Shown: piece by piece, positions 1 to 9,300 of the stretch | Layout of the letters: every line of letters starts with the position of its first letter | How positions within the stretch are numbered: the stretch's first letter is position 1 | The notes under the pieces: generated by a model | Databases searched by the model: none | What the model was told of the DNA's origin: nothing | What the model saw: the letters and a program-made list of their open reading frames with translations, nothing else | Origin: an uncultured Lachnospiraceae bacterium | GTDB lineage: Bacteria; Bacillota_A; Clostridia; Lachnospirales; Lachnospiraceae | Assembly (NCBI GenBank): GCA_910577835.1 | Contig: CAJTOU010000021.1 | Coordinates: 15,836 to 58,244, forward strand | DNA: 42,409 nucleotides | Direction: 5' to 3' | Position numbers and translations under genes: made by a program

Positions 1-513
1 CGACCGGACGCATCCGCTGCTTCATGGGCGTTTCGCTGGATTCAGGGATTGACAGATGTAAAAATGATTTTAAGCGGAATGTCAGATATGGAGCAGGTCA
101 GGAACAATGTACATACTTTTGAGGCATTAAATCTGCTGACAAAGGAAGAAGAAGCTGTATTGCTAGAGATTGCGGAAGGTATGAAGAACTCTGTACCATG
201 TACAGCGTGCCGGTATTGCTGCGGAGACTGTCCAAAGGGGCTGGATATTCCAAAGCTGCTTTCTTTATATAATGAGATGAGGTTTTCGCCAAGTTTTAAT
301 GTGGGAATGACAATTGACAGTATGGAGTACGACAGCAGGCCGGCGGCGTGTATTGGATGCGGCAGGTGCGCAAAGGTCTGTCCGCAGAAAATTGATATTC
401 CGGAGGCTATGAAAGAGTTTTCTGGAATGTTGGAGAAAATACCGCACTGGGAAGAGATGTGCAAGCAGAGAGAGGAAATGGCAAGGAAAGTGCGGGAAGA
501 ATCAGGCTGTTAA
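1..513 (+). CDS. Aldo/keto reductase with C-terminal 4Fe-4S ferredoxin domain (3' part only)
   Basis: The reading frame is open from the first base, so the gene starts outside the window and only the last 170 residues are seen. The first part (WAFRWIQGL, then VKMILSGMSDMEQV) matches the end of the aldo/keto reductase TIM barrel. Two cysteine clusters follow: CTACRYCCGDCPKG and ACIGCGRCAKVCPQK, the second a classic CxxCxxCxxxCP 4Fe-4S motif. Proteins of this build are common in Clostridia as predicted NAD(P)H-dependent oxidoreductases; the substrate is unknown. The frame ends in TAA about 40 bases before the end of the IS element, so the insertion did not cut the gene. Family call is strong, function is not. 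Confidence 0.88.
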   Translation, partial: RPDASAASWAFRWIQGLTDVKMILSGMSDMEQVRNNVHTFEALNLLTKEEEAVLLEIAEGMKNSVPCTACRYCCGDCPKGLDIPKLLSLYNEMRFSPSFNVGMTIDSMEYDSRPAACIGCGRCAKVCPQKIDIPEAMKEFSGMLEKIPHWEEMCKQREEMARKVREESGC

Positions 514-555
514 TATTTGGATAAGCAGATAAAGATATCAAATATGTTGATTGTG

Positions 556-705
556 TCAACTACCCACCACCTAAAGGTAGTGGGTTTGTAACTGCCCAGT
601 CGTAGTAACAGCTTACGCCTTCGACCTTTCATCCCCGATAGATATTGCTATCTAAAGTGGCGTTACATCACAGGGTGGCTGACAGCACCCTTTACAACAA
701 AGGTT
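556..705 (-). ncRNA. Candidate omega RNA (TnpB guide RNA scaffold)
   Basis: TnpB nucleases use an RNA made from the 3' end of tnpB and the adjoining element end; the guide is the flanking host sequence. Here about 150 non-coding bases lie between the tnpB stop and the element end. They contain several potential stems and finish in the subterminal hairpin at 563-584. That hairpin pairs better as minus-strand RNA (a U-G pair where the plus strand would have C-A), which fits transcription in the tnpB direction. The guide would be the minus-strand sequence starting at about 555 and running toward lower coordinates. The 5' end is not defined and probably lies within tnpB. Inferred from layout and hairpin only. 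Confidence 0.55.
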
Positions 706-1844
706 TACTCTGTTGTAACTATACCAGGTACTTGGCTATCGGCTAGATAGTTTATTCCCATACGGTATAGATTCATAGCACCGATACGGTCATCATTTGA
801 TTTATAACCACAGTTTTTACAAGTGAATAAATGTATTTTTTTGTTGCGGTTAGACCTTTCGATATGCCCACATACAGGACAACATTGACTTGTATATCGA
901 GGATTAACCTTTAATACAAGAGACTGATTTTGTCTGGCTTTGTAAATTAACTTCTGTTCTAAATCATAGAACGACCAAGATACACAAACATAGCGGTCTT
1001 TTGTACGTACTCGTTCTGTAGCAGAACGGACCCCACTCAAATCTTCTAAGACAAAAAGTGTATGCTTTGGATTAGATTCCACGAGTGCCTTCGATACCTG
1101 ATGGTTAACATCCTGCATCCAACGGTTTTCTCGTGAACCAATCGCTTTCATTCTTCGTCTGGCGGATGGAGTTTGACGCATTTGAAGCTCTTTACGAAGT
1201 TTAGAATAATGTGCTCTTTTCTGCTTAATGTCTTTACCGCTAACAAAGCCTGATTTCTGATTACTGCCGTAAGTAACAACAACAAAGTTAATACCCCTGT
1301 CAATACCAACGACATTACAAATTTCAGCATCAGAGCATCCTTCTACTTCATAAGTAACAGGTATGTGTAAAAAATACCTGCCATGCTTATTTACAAGTTT
1401 AGCTGTGCCGAAGCTGTAAATGCTATGGTCAAAGTATTTAGACATACCTTCAGCGAAATATGGTAACTTAACACGACCATTCAGTGTATTTACTGAAAAA
1501 CAATTATTTGTGAGAGAATAATCCCTATTCCAAACAAGGTCATATTGCGGCTTTTTGAAATTAGGTTTCATCCACTCGTTCTGGTTTTCAAGAATAGTTT
1601 TGTATCTTGCTATAACAGTTTTTAAAACAGATTGGGTCATTTGGGATTTTAAACCAAACCTATCCCTTAAATCAAAATACAAGACCTTGTTAAGTGCAAA
1701 TTGTTTTAAGTTGTGTGTCTGGAATACATAGTTTGAAACATAATTGCACGCATCTGTATACGCAGACATAGTAGCGTTAAGCAATACTTTATCATGGCTG
1801 CTGGGAACTACCTGTATTTTAGCTGTGATAGTGATTTGTTCCAT
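705..1844 (-). CDS. tnpB: TnpB, IS605 OrfB-type RNA-guided endonuclease
   Basis: This 379-residue protein has the full TnpB layout: an N-terminal helical region, a RuvC-like nuclease and a zinc ribbon. The RuvC residues appear to be present: Asp182 in VGIDRG, Glu267 in VLEDLSG, and Asp352 in DDRIGAMN. The zinc ribbon has CCPVCG near 321-326 and CKNCG near 342-346. Length is normal for the family. TnpB proteins are guided by the omega RNA at the element end to cut DNA beside a short motif, which helps retain the element. The start is the ATG at 1842-1844, preceded by AGGAGTAT. No frameshift or missing catalytic residue is seen, unlike its partner tnpA. Confidence 0.93.
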   Translation of the reverse strand: MEQITITAKIQVVPSSHDKVLLNATMSAYTDACNYVSNYVFQTHNLKQFALNKVLYFDLRDRFGLKSQMTQSVLKTVIARYKTILENQNEWMKPNFKKPQYDLVWNRDYSLTNNCFSVNTLNGRVKLPYFAEGMSKYFDHSIYSFGTAKLVNKHGRYFLHIPVTYEVEGCSDAEICNVVGIDRGINFVVVTYGSNQKSGFVSGKDIKQKRAHYSKLRKELQMRQTPSARRRMKAIGSRENRWMQDVNHQVSKALVESNPKHTLFVLEDLSGVRSATERVRTKDRYVCVSWSFYDLEQKLIYKARQNQSLVLKVNPRYTSQCCPVCGHIERSNRNKKIHLFTCKNCGYKSNDDRIGAMNLYRMGINYLADSQVPGIVTTE

Positions 1845-1927
1845 ACATATACTCCTTTCATTGATATTTCATTAAATATATTATATAATAAATATTAGTG
1901 AAAGTCAATTATTTAGAGGTAAAGATT

Positions 1928-2324
1928 ATGGATAATGGATATAACCGGCACAATAGACGTAAATACAGCCTCAAAGTACCTATCGTTTTAGTAACCAAAT
2001 ATCGTAAAGCATTGCTGCACGGCTGCATTGCTAATGATGTAAAACAGAAGATTTCCGATATATGTAATTCTAATCATTGGGAAATTATCGCTATGGAAAC
2101 TGACAAAGACCATATACATTTCTTAATAAGCTATGGATAGGGTATGCAATATTGTAAAAACCATCAAACAAGAAACAACTCATTATCTTTGGAATAAGTA
2201 TAATAATTTTCTTTCCAAACAGTATTGGAAAAAACGTATATTTTGGTCTGATGGTTATTTTGCTTGTAGTATTGGAGAAGTGTCATCAGTTACTATACAA
2301 AAGTATATCGAGAGCCAAGGATAA
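1928..2324 (+). pseudogene. tnpA: tnpA, IS200/IS605 Y1 (HUH) transposase, frameshifted
   Basis: Two frames together give one TnpA. The first (from ATG 1928, after GAGGT) reads KYSLKVPIVLVTKYRK and reaches the HUH motif HIHF, then stops at 2140. The second resumes at about 2133 with DRVCNIVKTIKQET and ends IQKYIESQG, which holds the candidate catalytic tyrosine. The join needs a net frame shift, most simply a loss of 3n+2 bases (for example 8 nt, removing residues normally found between ISY and DRV). The HUH motif and the tyrosine are therefore in different frames and no active transposase would be made without recoding. A GTG 30 bases upstream is an alternative start but has no better ribosome site. 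Confidence 0.85.
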
Positions 2325-2340
2325 TAGCTAATAATTCATA

Positions 2341-2379
2341 AGGCTCCTCCCACCTCCTAAAGGAAGTGGGTTTCAGCCT
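2341..2379. repeat. Subterminal hairpin of the IS605 element, tnpA-side end
   Basis: AGGCT and AGCCT form an outer stem and CCCAC and GTGGG an inner stem around a CCTAAAGG-containing loop. This mirrors the hairpin at the other end (563-584). Hairpins of this sort are the TnpA recognition sites of IS200/IS605 elements. Confidence 0.6.
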
Positions 2380-2403
2380 ACGGCAACCGAAAGGATTTTA
2401 TTT

Positions 2404-2538
2404 ATGAATGTTTATGAACCAATTATTAGGTTATTTGAAAAGGGAGGAAATTTTGTTTATCGTGAAAGGGGAATGAGCTTTATAGATTCTGGTTTGATAC
2501 CTCTTGCAAATTGGTTCGAGAGATTTAAAAATAGCTAA
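2404..2538 (+). CDS. Small hypothetical protein or gene remnant, 44 aa
   Basis: A 44-codon frame begins at ATG 2404, eight bases after GAAAGGA, and ends TAA 38 bases before hsdM. It starts MNVYEPIIRLFEKGG and ends LANWFERFKNS. It is not recognised. The frame continues open upstream into the IS end, so it may be the 3' remainder of a gene cut by the insertion rather than a complete gene. No signal peptide or membrane segment is visible. Its place just before hsdM could mean it is read as a leader gene of the restriction operon. Confidence 0.35.
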   Translation: MNVYEPIIRLFEKGGNFVYRERGMSFIDSGLIPLANWFERFKNS

Positions 2539-2576
2539 TAGATTTGATATTTAACAATATAGAAGGAGAATATAAA

Positions 2577-4148
2577 ATGGCCAAAACAAAAATAAAAAAA
2601 GAGATTTCTATGGAGGAAGCACTTTGGAAATCAGCAGATAAATTAAGGGGTTCCGTAGAACCATCAGAGTATAAGCATGTGGTACTGAGTCTGTTTTTTT
2701 TAAAATTTGCGAGTGATAAATTTGAGGAACAGAGAGAGAAGATTATTGCAGAAGGCAGAGAAAAATTTTCAGACAATGTGGCATTTTATACAAAGGACAA
2801 TGTTTTTTATCTTCCACTTGAGAGCAGATGGTCTTATATAATGGAAAATGCAAAGCAGAACGATATAGCTTTGAAAGTAGATACTGCTTTGTATACAATA
2901 GAAAAAATAAATCCAATATTAAAAGGAGCATTGCCGGATAATTATTATTCCAGATTGCAGATAGACACTGTAAAACTGGCTTCGCTTCTTGATGAAATTA
3001 ATAAAATAGACACAGCAAAAGATAAAGAGAATGACATTATTGGGCGTATATATGAGTATTTTTTAAGTAAATTTGCTATTGCGGAGGGTAAAGGAAAAGG
3101 AGAGTTTTATACGCCAAAAACAATTGTAAACCTTATTGCGGAGTTGATTGAACCTTATGATGGAATATTATATGACCCATGTTGTGGTTCAGGTGGTATG
3201 TTTGTTCAATCTATGAAATTCATTGAAGCACATCATGGAAATAAAAAGAAGGTTTCTATTTATGGACAGGAATATACAAATACAACCTATAAGCTTGCAA
3301 AAATGAATCTTGCAATCAGAGGAATATCTGCGAATTTAGGTGAGATGGCCGCAAATACATTTAGCAACGACCAGCATAAAGATTTGAAGGCAGATTATAT
3401 TATGGCAAATCCGCCTTTTAATCAAAAAGAGTGGAGAGCAAGCGATGAGCTGGTTGATGACCCAAGGTGGGAAGGCTATGATGTACCGCCAACAAGCAAT
3501 GCAAATTATGGGTGGATATTAAATATAGTATCAAAACTGTCACAAAATGGTGTGGCTGGTTTTCTTCTTGCAAATGGGGCATTATCTGATGACGGGACAG
3601 AATTAAAAATCAGAAAACAGTTGATTAAAAATCATTTAGTGGAGGCAATTATTATTTTGCCAAGAAACCTTTTTTATACAACGGATATCAGTGTTACATT
3701 GTGGATTTTAAATAGAAACAAGGGGGAATATAGTGTTTTGAAAAATGGAGTGGAGAAGCATTATCGGAACAGAGAGAATGAAATTCTTTTTATGGATTTA
3801 CGCCAGATGGGAAGTCCTTATGAAAAAAAGTATATAGAGTTGACAGAAGAGGATAGGGCAAAGGTTACAGAGGTATATCATAACTGGCAGCAGGTGGGAT
3901 ATGAAAAAACTTATGAAAATATTCCAGAGTTTTGTTATTCAGCAAGATATGAAGAAGTTGAAGAAAAAGGATTTACACTTGTGCCAAGCAGGTATATTGA
4001 GTTTGTAAATCGTGACGAAAATGTGGATTTTGATACGAAGATGAAAGAGTTGCAGAGTGAGTTGAAGGAACTGTTGATTGAGGAAGAAAAGTCTAAAGTA
4101 GATTTGCTGGAAGTATTTAAAGAGTTGGGGTATGAGATTGAATTATAG
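2577..4148 (+). CDS. hsdM: Type I restriction-modification DNA methyltransferase subunit HsdM
   Basis: A 523-residue N6-adenine methyltransferase of the HsdM family. The N-terminal helical domain (about 10-150) is followed by the catalytic domain with motif I DPCCGSGG at 200-207 and motif IV NPPF at 278-281 (ADYIMANPPFNQ); the C-terminal part after about 430 would contact HsdS. With HsdS it methylates adenines in a bipartite recognition site, and with HsdR it forms the restriction complex. I chose ATG 2577 because AGGAG lies just upstream; the ATG 33 bases earlier has no ribosome site. hsdS and hsdR follow on the same strand, separated by a toxin-antitoxin-like pair. All key residues are present, so methylation is probably active. 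Confidence 0.95.
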   Translation: MAKTKIKKEISMEEALWKSADKLRGSVEPSEYKHVVLSLFFLKFASDKFEEQREKIIAEGREKFSDNVAFYTKDNVFYLPLESRWSYIMENAKQNDIALKVDTALYTIEKINPILKGALPDNYYSRLQIDTVKLASLLDEINKIDTAKDKENDIIGRIYEYFLSKFAIAEGKGKGEFYTPKTIVNLIAELIEPYDGILYDPCCGSGGMFVQSMKFIEAHHGNKKKVSIYGQEYTNTTYKLAKMNLAIRGISANLGEMAANTFSNDQHKDLKADYIMANPPFNQKEWRASDELVDDPRWEGYDVPPTSNANYGWILNIVSKLSQNGVAGFLLANGALSDDGTELKIRKQLIKNHLVEAIIILPRNLFYTTDISVTLWILNRNKGEYSVLKNGVEKHYRNRENEILFMDLRQMGSPYEKKYIELTEEDRAKVTEVYHNWQQVGYEKTYENIPEFCYSARYEEVEEKGFTLVPSRYIEFVNRDENVDFDTKMKELQSELKELLIEEEKSKVDLLEVFKELGYEIEL

Positions 4149-4155
4149 GAATTTA

Positions 4156-4180
4156 GTTATTCGAAAATTTCGAATAACTT
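4156..4180. repeat. 25-bp near-perfect palindrome after hsdM
   Basis: Two 12-base arms, AGTTATTCGAAA and TTTCGAATAACT, flank a single A and are followed by TTTT-like sequence. It lies 7 bases after the hsdM stop and about 70 bases before mntA. It could be a weak terminator for hsdM or an operator for the mntA/hepT pair. The perfect symmetry with a one-base centre favours a dimeric protein site, but nothing in the sequence decides it. Confidence 0.6.
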
Positions 4181-4251
4181 TTGATAATGTTAAAACCTGT
4201 AATATAAATTGTTATTTTGCTACAATAATAAATTAGGAGGAATTGGATAGT

Positions 4252-4554
4252 ATGAATAAAACTATATTCACAATCAAGGATATTGTAAATTTAGTTAAAC
4301 CGATTGCTGAAAAATACAAGGTAAAAGAGATTTATTTATTTGGCTCTTATGCAAGAGGAGAGGCAACTGAAAGTAGCGATTTGGATTTTTTGGTTTTTGG
4401 CGGGAAAAATTTTAAACTCACAATGATTTTTTTACTTGCCGAGGATCTGCGGGAAATTCTGAAAAAAGATGTTGATGTGTTTGAAATAACAGAAATCAAT
4501 AAGAACAGTGATTTCTATTATACAATTATGAAAGAGAGGTTGCTGGTATCATGA
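4252..4554 (+). CDS. mntA: MntA-type minimal nucleotidyltransferase (antitoxin of a HEPN/MNT pair)
   Basis: A 100-residue minimal nucleotidyltransferase. It has the family signature GSYARGEA followed by SDLDFLV (about 32-51), where G-S and the D-x-D residues bind nucleotide and metal, and a third acidic site in KKDVDVFE (about 76). MntA proteins of this kind act as antitoxins by adding AMP to a tyrosine of the HEPN toxin HepT. Here the HEPN gene follows with a 4-base ATGA overlap, the usual operon layout. The start is ATG 4252, eleven bases after AGGAGG; a TTG at 4243 lies too close to that site. The pair is placed between hsdM and hsdS, an unusual position that suggests linkage with restriction. 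Confidence 0.85.
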   Translation: MNKTIFTIKDIVNLVKPIAEKYKVKEIYLFGSYARGEATESSDLDFLVFGGKNFKLTMIFLLAEDLREILKKDVDVFEITEINKNSDFYYTIMKERLLVS

Positions 4555-4885
4555 AATATTCTGACGAACAGTGTATTAAAAAATCTATGAAACTGCTTTG
4601 AAACTGAATGAATATATTACTGAAAATAATATTAAAAAAGAGGATTTACTGACGGAGATTCATTTGCAGTGGCTTGTCACAACTCCATTATATAACATTG
4701 GCGAACATGTTTATAACCTATCCAGCGAGTATAAAAAGACCCACGGTGAAATTCAGTGGTCAATGATATCTGGACTCCGGCATCGTTTAGTTCATGATTA
4801 TGATGGCACAAATTGGAATATTATTGTGGAAGTTATTTTTGATGAATTACCTGTATTAATTGAACAAATAAAAAGGTTTATGTGA
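4551..4885 (+). pseudogene. hepT: HepT-like HEPN toxin (DUF86), one-base frameshift in an A-tract
   Basis: Translation from ATG 4551 gives MKYSDEQCIKK and stops at 4599-4601. One frame over, the protein continues IYETALKLNEYI and runs to 4885. Adding one A to the six-A tract at 4578-4583 restores a single ~112-residue HEPN protein with the expected N-terminus. The HEPN motif is intact: RHRLVHDY, the RX4HXY form whose tyrosine is the AMPylation target in the MntA/HepT system. As read, the toxin is not made from the upstream start. Explanations are a real inactivating mutation, phase variation, slippage on the A-tract, or a sequencing error. An internal TTG at 4598 could give only a shortened protein lacking the first helix. 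Confidence 0.82.
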
Positions 4886-5075
4886 TTTATTGTGGGACGC
4901 ATATGCCTTGTTCACGGTGGAAGCTGAAATTATAGGGACTGCCGTTACTGTCGTTTCCTTGAGAAATCAAAGGAGCTTAGGACATAAAAAATAGATACGA
5001 TTTTGCAATATACAATGGTTAAGCAGAGTAATGTCAAAATTGTTCACAGAAAATACATTGACTAAGGTGATTAAA
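4886..5075. other. Intergenic stretch between hepT and hsdS
   Basis: About 190 bases with no convincing coding frame, no clear terminator and no recognisable mobile element. The composition is a little richer in GC near 4900-4980 than the flanking genes, so a decayed insertion is possible, but I could not identify one. The hsdS ribosome site lies at its end. Confidence 0.4.
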
Positions 5076-6155
5076 ATGAAAACAGATTATAAAGTTTTAG
5101 GCAATTATATTCGGGTTATTGATGAAAGAAACAAAAATTTATCTATTACAAATCTACAAGGAGTTAGTATTACAAAAAAATTTATTCCATCTATTGCTAA
5201 TATTGTAGGAACAGATTTATCAAATTATAAAATAGTAAGAACAGGACAATTTGCGTATGGTCCTGTTACTTCCCGTAATGGAGAAAAAATCTCTATTGCT
5301 TATTTAGAAGGTGAGGATTGTATAATTTCAAGTTCATATACTGTTTTTGAGGTTGAAAATAAGGAAGAACTTAATCCTGAATATCTTATGCTCTGGTTCA
5401 GCCGACCAGAGTTTGACCGATATGCACGATATAAGTCACATGGAAGTGTAAGAGAGATATTTGATTGGAATGAATTGTGTATGATAGAACTTCCTGTACC
5501 AACAATTGAGGAGCAGAGAAATATTGTAAAAGCTTACAAAAGAATAGCTGATAGAATTGTCTTGAAACAAAAGATAAATGATAATTTAGAAGCACAAGCA
5601 GAAATTATCTATAATAAAATGATTGTAAATAATTCTGCAAATTGTGAAATATCCACTTTGGAAGAAACAAGCATAATAAAAACTGGAAAATTAAATTCTG
5701 AAGCAGCAGTAGCGAATGGAATGTATCCATTTTTTACTTGTTCACAAGAAACATATCATACAAATACCTTTTCCTTTGACCAAGAGGCTGTTTTATTGGC
5801 TGGAAATAATGCAAGTGCAATTTATCCGTTAAAAATATATTCCGGAAAATTTGATGCATATCAACGTACCTATGTAATTTCTTCCAAAAATAAATTTGTT
5901 TCAAATAAGCAATTATATTTTGTTCTAAAGCAACAGTTAAATGAGTTTAAAGGTATATCTTCTGGTACTGCAACAAAGTTTCTTACGATGAAGATATTGG
6001 CTCCTATACCAATAATAATCGCTTCTGAGGATATTGCAAATTCGTTTGTTAATGTAATAGATAAAATATTTGAAGCCATTTTTCAAAATCAGAATGAAAT
6101 TGAATATCTAAATGAATTACAAACAATTATTCTTGGAGAATTATCACGTTACTAA
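5076..6155 (+). CDS. hsdS: Type I restriction-modification specificity subunit HsdS
   Basis: A 359-residue HsdS. Two target-recognition domains are visible: the first about 1-150, ending in the conserved LPVPTIEEQRNIV; the second about 195-325, ending in a similar KILAPIPIIIASED stretch. Each is followed by a helical spacer (about 150-195 with KINDNLEAQAEIIYNKM, and 330-359). The spacers set the gap between half-sites, and the two domains read the two halves of a bipartite DNA site. I chose ATG 5076, five bases after AAGGTGA; an ATG 45 bases upstream lacks a ribosome site. No invertase, second hsdS copy or long inverted repeats are nearby, so shuffling of specificity is not indicated. Confidence 0.9.
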   Translation: MKTDYKVLGNYIRVIDERNKNLSITNLQGVSITKKFIPSIANIVGTDLSNYKIVRTGQFAYGPVTSRNGEKISIAYLEGEDCIISSSYTVFEVENKEELNPEYLMLWFSRPEFDRYARYKSHGSVREIFDWNELCMIELPVPTIEEQRNIVKAYKRIADRIVLKQKINDNLEAQAEIIYNKMIVNNSANCEISTLEETSIIKTGKLNSEAAVANGMYPFFTCSQETYHTNTFSFDQEAVLLAGNNASAIYPLKIYSGKFDAYQRTYVISSKNKFVSNKQLYFVLKQQLNEFKGISSGTATKFLTMKILAPIPIIIASEDIANSFVNVIDKIFEAIFQNQNEIEYLNELQTIILGELSRY

Positions 6156-6306
6156 ATTATCATTTACAAAAGAAATGTTTTACATGTAATCATATTTAGG
6201 TGTTTTGGGATATTGTATTTTTGAATATTTTTACAACTTATGTTGCAATGAGTTAGAGCGTTCATATATAAATTTTTATAGAAGTTCATACACAGAAGGG
6301 GATGAA

Positions 6307-6314
6307 ATGTAATG
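6307..6314 (+). promoter_or_regulatory. ATG-TAA start-stop overlapping the hsdR start codon
   Basis: An ATG at 6307 is followed at once by TAA (6310-6312), and the final A of that stop is the first base of the hsdR ATG at 6312. AAGGGG at 6296-6301 is 5 bases from the first ATG and 10 from the second, so ribosomes could load on the start-stop and re-initiate at hsdR. This could lower or regulate HsdR output. Confidence 0.4.
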
Positions 6315-9300
6315 TCATTTAATGAACACACTTTAGAAATGTCCATTATACAACTTTTGGAAAATAAGAAATATACACATATAGCAGGAAGCAAACTTAT
6401 CCGTGAAAAGTCAGAAATACTATTAATAAGCGATTTTAAAGAATATTTACATACAAAATATCAAACAGACGAACTTACTGACAGTGAAATAGACAGCATT
6501 CTTCTTTCTCTGCGCATAGTCAGTGGAAGTTTATATGAAGCAAATAAAATAATTCTTTCCAAGATTATTAATGGCTTTGTTTTTAATCGTGGGGACAGGA
6601 AAAAGAAAGATATTTATATAGAATTACTGGATTATGATAATCCAGACAACAACATTTTTAAAATTGTAAACCAGTTGGAAATAGAAGGATATAATTCTCA
6701 AATTCGTATTCCGGATGCCATTATTTATATAAATGGACTTCCGCTAGTGGTTCTTGAGTTTAAAACAGCAGTTCAGGAAAATACAACCATTCTGGATGCC
6801 TATACACAGCTTACAGTAAGATATCAAAGAGACATTCCGGAACTATTTAAATACAATGCATTTACAGTAATCAGTGATGGCGCAAACAGTAAATATGGTT
6901 CTATCTTTTCAGAATATGATTTTTTCTATTCATGGAGAAAAGTAAATGACGACGATAAAGAAATGAGCGGAATTAACTCGCTTTTCACAATGATAGACGG
7001 ACTTTTTGAAAAAAAGAGACTTTTAAGTGTTATCAAAAATTTTATCTATTTTCCTGATACTTCAGATAAAAATTTAAAAATAGTCTGCCGCTATCCGCAA
7101 TATTTTGCAGTTAATAACCTATATGAAAATATTAAACAGCATATGAAACCACATGGTGATGGAAAAGGTGGGACTTATTTTGGAACAACAGGCTGTGGAA
7201 AAAGTTACACCATGCTTTTTCTAACACGAATGTTAATGAGAAGTACATATTTTAAAAGTCCAACTATCATAATTATCACTGACAGAACAGATTTAGATGA
7301 CCAGTTGTCCAGACAATTTGTATCATCAAAAGAATTTATAGGAGATAATCATGTAATCAGTATTGCTTCCCGTGAAAAATTGGGTGAAGAATTACGGGGA
7401 AAGCCAAGCGGTGGAGTATATCTGACTACGATTCAGAAATTTACGGAAGATACAAAACTTCTAACAGACAGAACAAATATAATTTGTATTTCTGATGAAG
7501 CACACCGTTCACAGGTTCATCTTAATATGAAAGTCAAAGTGACAGAAAAAGGTGTAAACAAGACTTATGGTTTTGCAAAATATCTTCATGATTCATTGCC
7601 AAATGCCACATATGTAGGATTTACAGGTACTCCAATCGATGCAACAATAGAAGTTTTTGGAAATATTGTAGGACGTCCTTATACCATGACAGAGGCTGTA
7701 AAAGATGAAATTACTGTTAATCTGGTGTATGATGGCAGAGCTGCAAAAGTGACATTACAGGAGGACAAACTGAAAGAGATTGAGGAATATTATGAGAAGT
7801 GTGAGGCTCTCGGTTCAACAGAGGAACAACTTGAAGAAAGTAAAAAAACATTGGCCCATTTGGAAACCATTCTTGGTAATCCAAAGCGTTTAGATGCAGT
7901 AGCAAAGGATTTTATTGCTCATTATGAATCAAGAGTAGCAGAGGGTGCAACTGTGGAAGGGAAAGCAATGTTTGTTTGTGCCAATAGACAAATTGCTTAT
8001 GCTTTTTATAAAAAACTGATGAAATTGCGTCCCGATTGGAAAGAAAAAAGAAAAGCTGCAAAAGGAATAAAATTATCAAAAAAAGAAAAACAGGAATTAA
8101 AACCAATCGAAAAAGTGTGTATGGTAATGACACGTGAAAAAGATGATGAGAAAAAATTATATAATCTTCTTGGAACAAAAGAACACAGAAAAGAACTGGA
8201 CAGACAATTTAAGAATGTAAAATCTAATTTTAAAATTGCCATTGTTGTAGATATGTGGCTGACAGGCTTTGATGTTCCCTGTCTCGATACAATTTATATA
8301 GACAAGCCTATTCAGCAGCATACACTGATACAGACAATCTCACGTGTCAATCGTGTGTACGCAGGAAAAGATAAGGGATTAATTGTAGATTATATTGGCA
8401 TTAAAAAGAATATGAATATAGCGCTTCGCAAATATACTAATTTTGAAAAAAAGGAGTTAGATAATATACACCAAGCTGTAATTCTTGTAAAAGACCAGTT
8501 GGAGGTACTGGATAAGATGTTCTGTCATTTTGATTCAAAAGACTTTTATAAAGGTAATCCGGTTGAACAGTTAAATTGTTTAAATAATGCAGTTGAATAT
8601 GTGCAGCTGACACGGGATTTGGAAGTTCGTTTTATGGAAGCAGTGAAAAAAATGAAGCAGGCGTTTAATCTTTGCAGTTATAATGAACAGTTTAGTGGTA
8701 TTGAGATAGAAAAAGTACATTTTTATCAGGCAGTACGTTCTGTCTTATTTAAGCTGACAAAAGGTGATGCACCAGATATAACACAAATGAATATGAAAGT
8801 AAGTAAACTTCTGGAAGAAGCAATTCGGTCTGATGGAATAGAAGAATTATTTCAAACAGGAAAACATATTGATGTAGATATTTTCAGTGATGAATATGTG
8901 GCCCGCATTGAGAAAATAAATATGCCAAATACTAGGATTAAGGCTTTACAAAGACTGCTTGCTTATGCAATTGAAGATTTTCGGAGAGTAAATAAAATTA
9001 AAAGTATTGAATTTTCTGAGCGAATGAGGAAAGTTGTTGATATTTATAATAATCGCAGAAAAGAGGAAGCTTTTGCCAATGAGGTGTTAGATGACTTGTC
9101 AAATCAGTTGGCAGATTTATTGCATGAATTAAAATCAGAAAAAAATTCTTTTCATGATATGGGTATTGATTATGAAGAAAAAGCATTTTATGATATTTTG
9201 TTTACTGTGTCAAAAAAGTATGAATTTGAATATTCAGAAGACAAGATGATAGAGTTATCTAAAGAAATAAAGATAGTGGTAGATGATAAGATAAAATATA

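Larger units (their letters stand above)
556..2380. mobile_element. IS200/IS605-family insertion sequence (IS605 arrangement: divergent tnpA and tnpB)
   Basis: The element holds tnpB on the minus strand and a broken tnpA on the plus strand, divergent as in the IS605 group. Each end carries an imperfect subterminal hairpin rather than terminal inverted repeats: one at 563-584, one at 2341-2379. Both loops contain CCTAAAGG, as expected for single-strand TnpA substrates. The left limit is set by the GTCAACTACCC shared in form (GTSAACTACCC) with the second IS605-like end at 13123. The right limit is uncertain by about 20 bases. It lies between the reductase and the restriction locus. With tnpA frameshifted it probably moves only if a related TnpA acts in trans. 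Confidence 0.85.

Noticed and set aside
4886..5075. Short GC-richer segment as an IS remnant
   Set aside because: No transposase fragment or hairpin end like those of the IS605 elements was found there.
5076..6155. Phase-variable hsdS by inversion
   Set aside because: Only one hsdS, no recombinase gene and no long inverted repeats in the locus.
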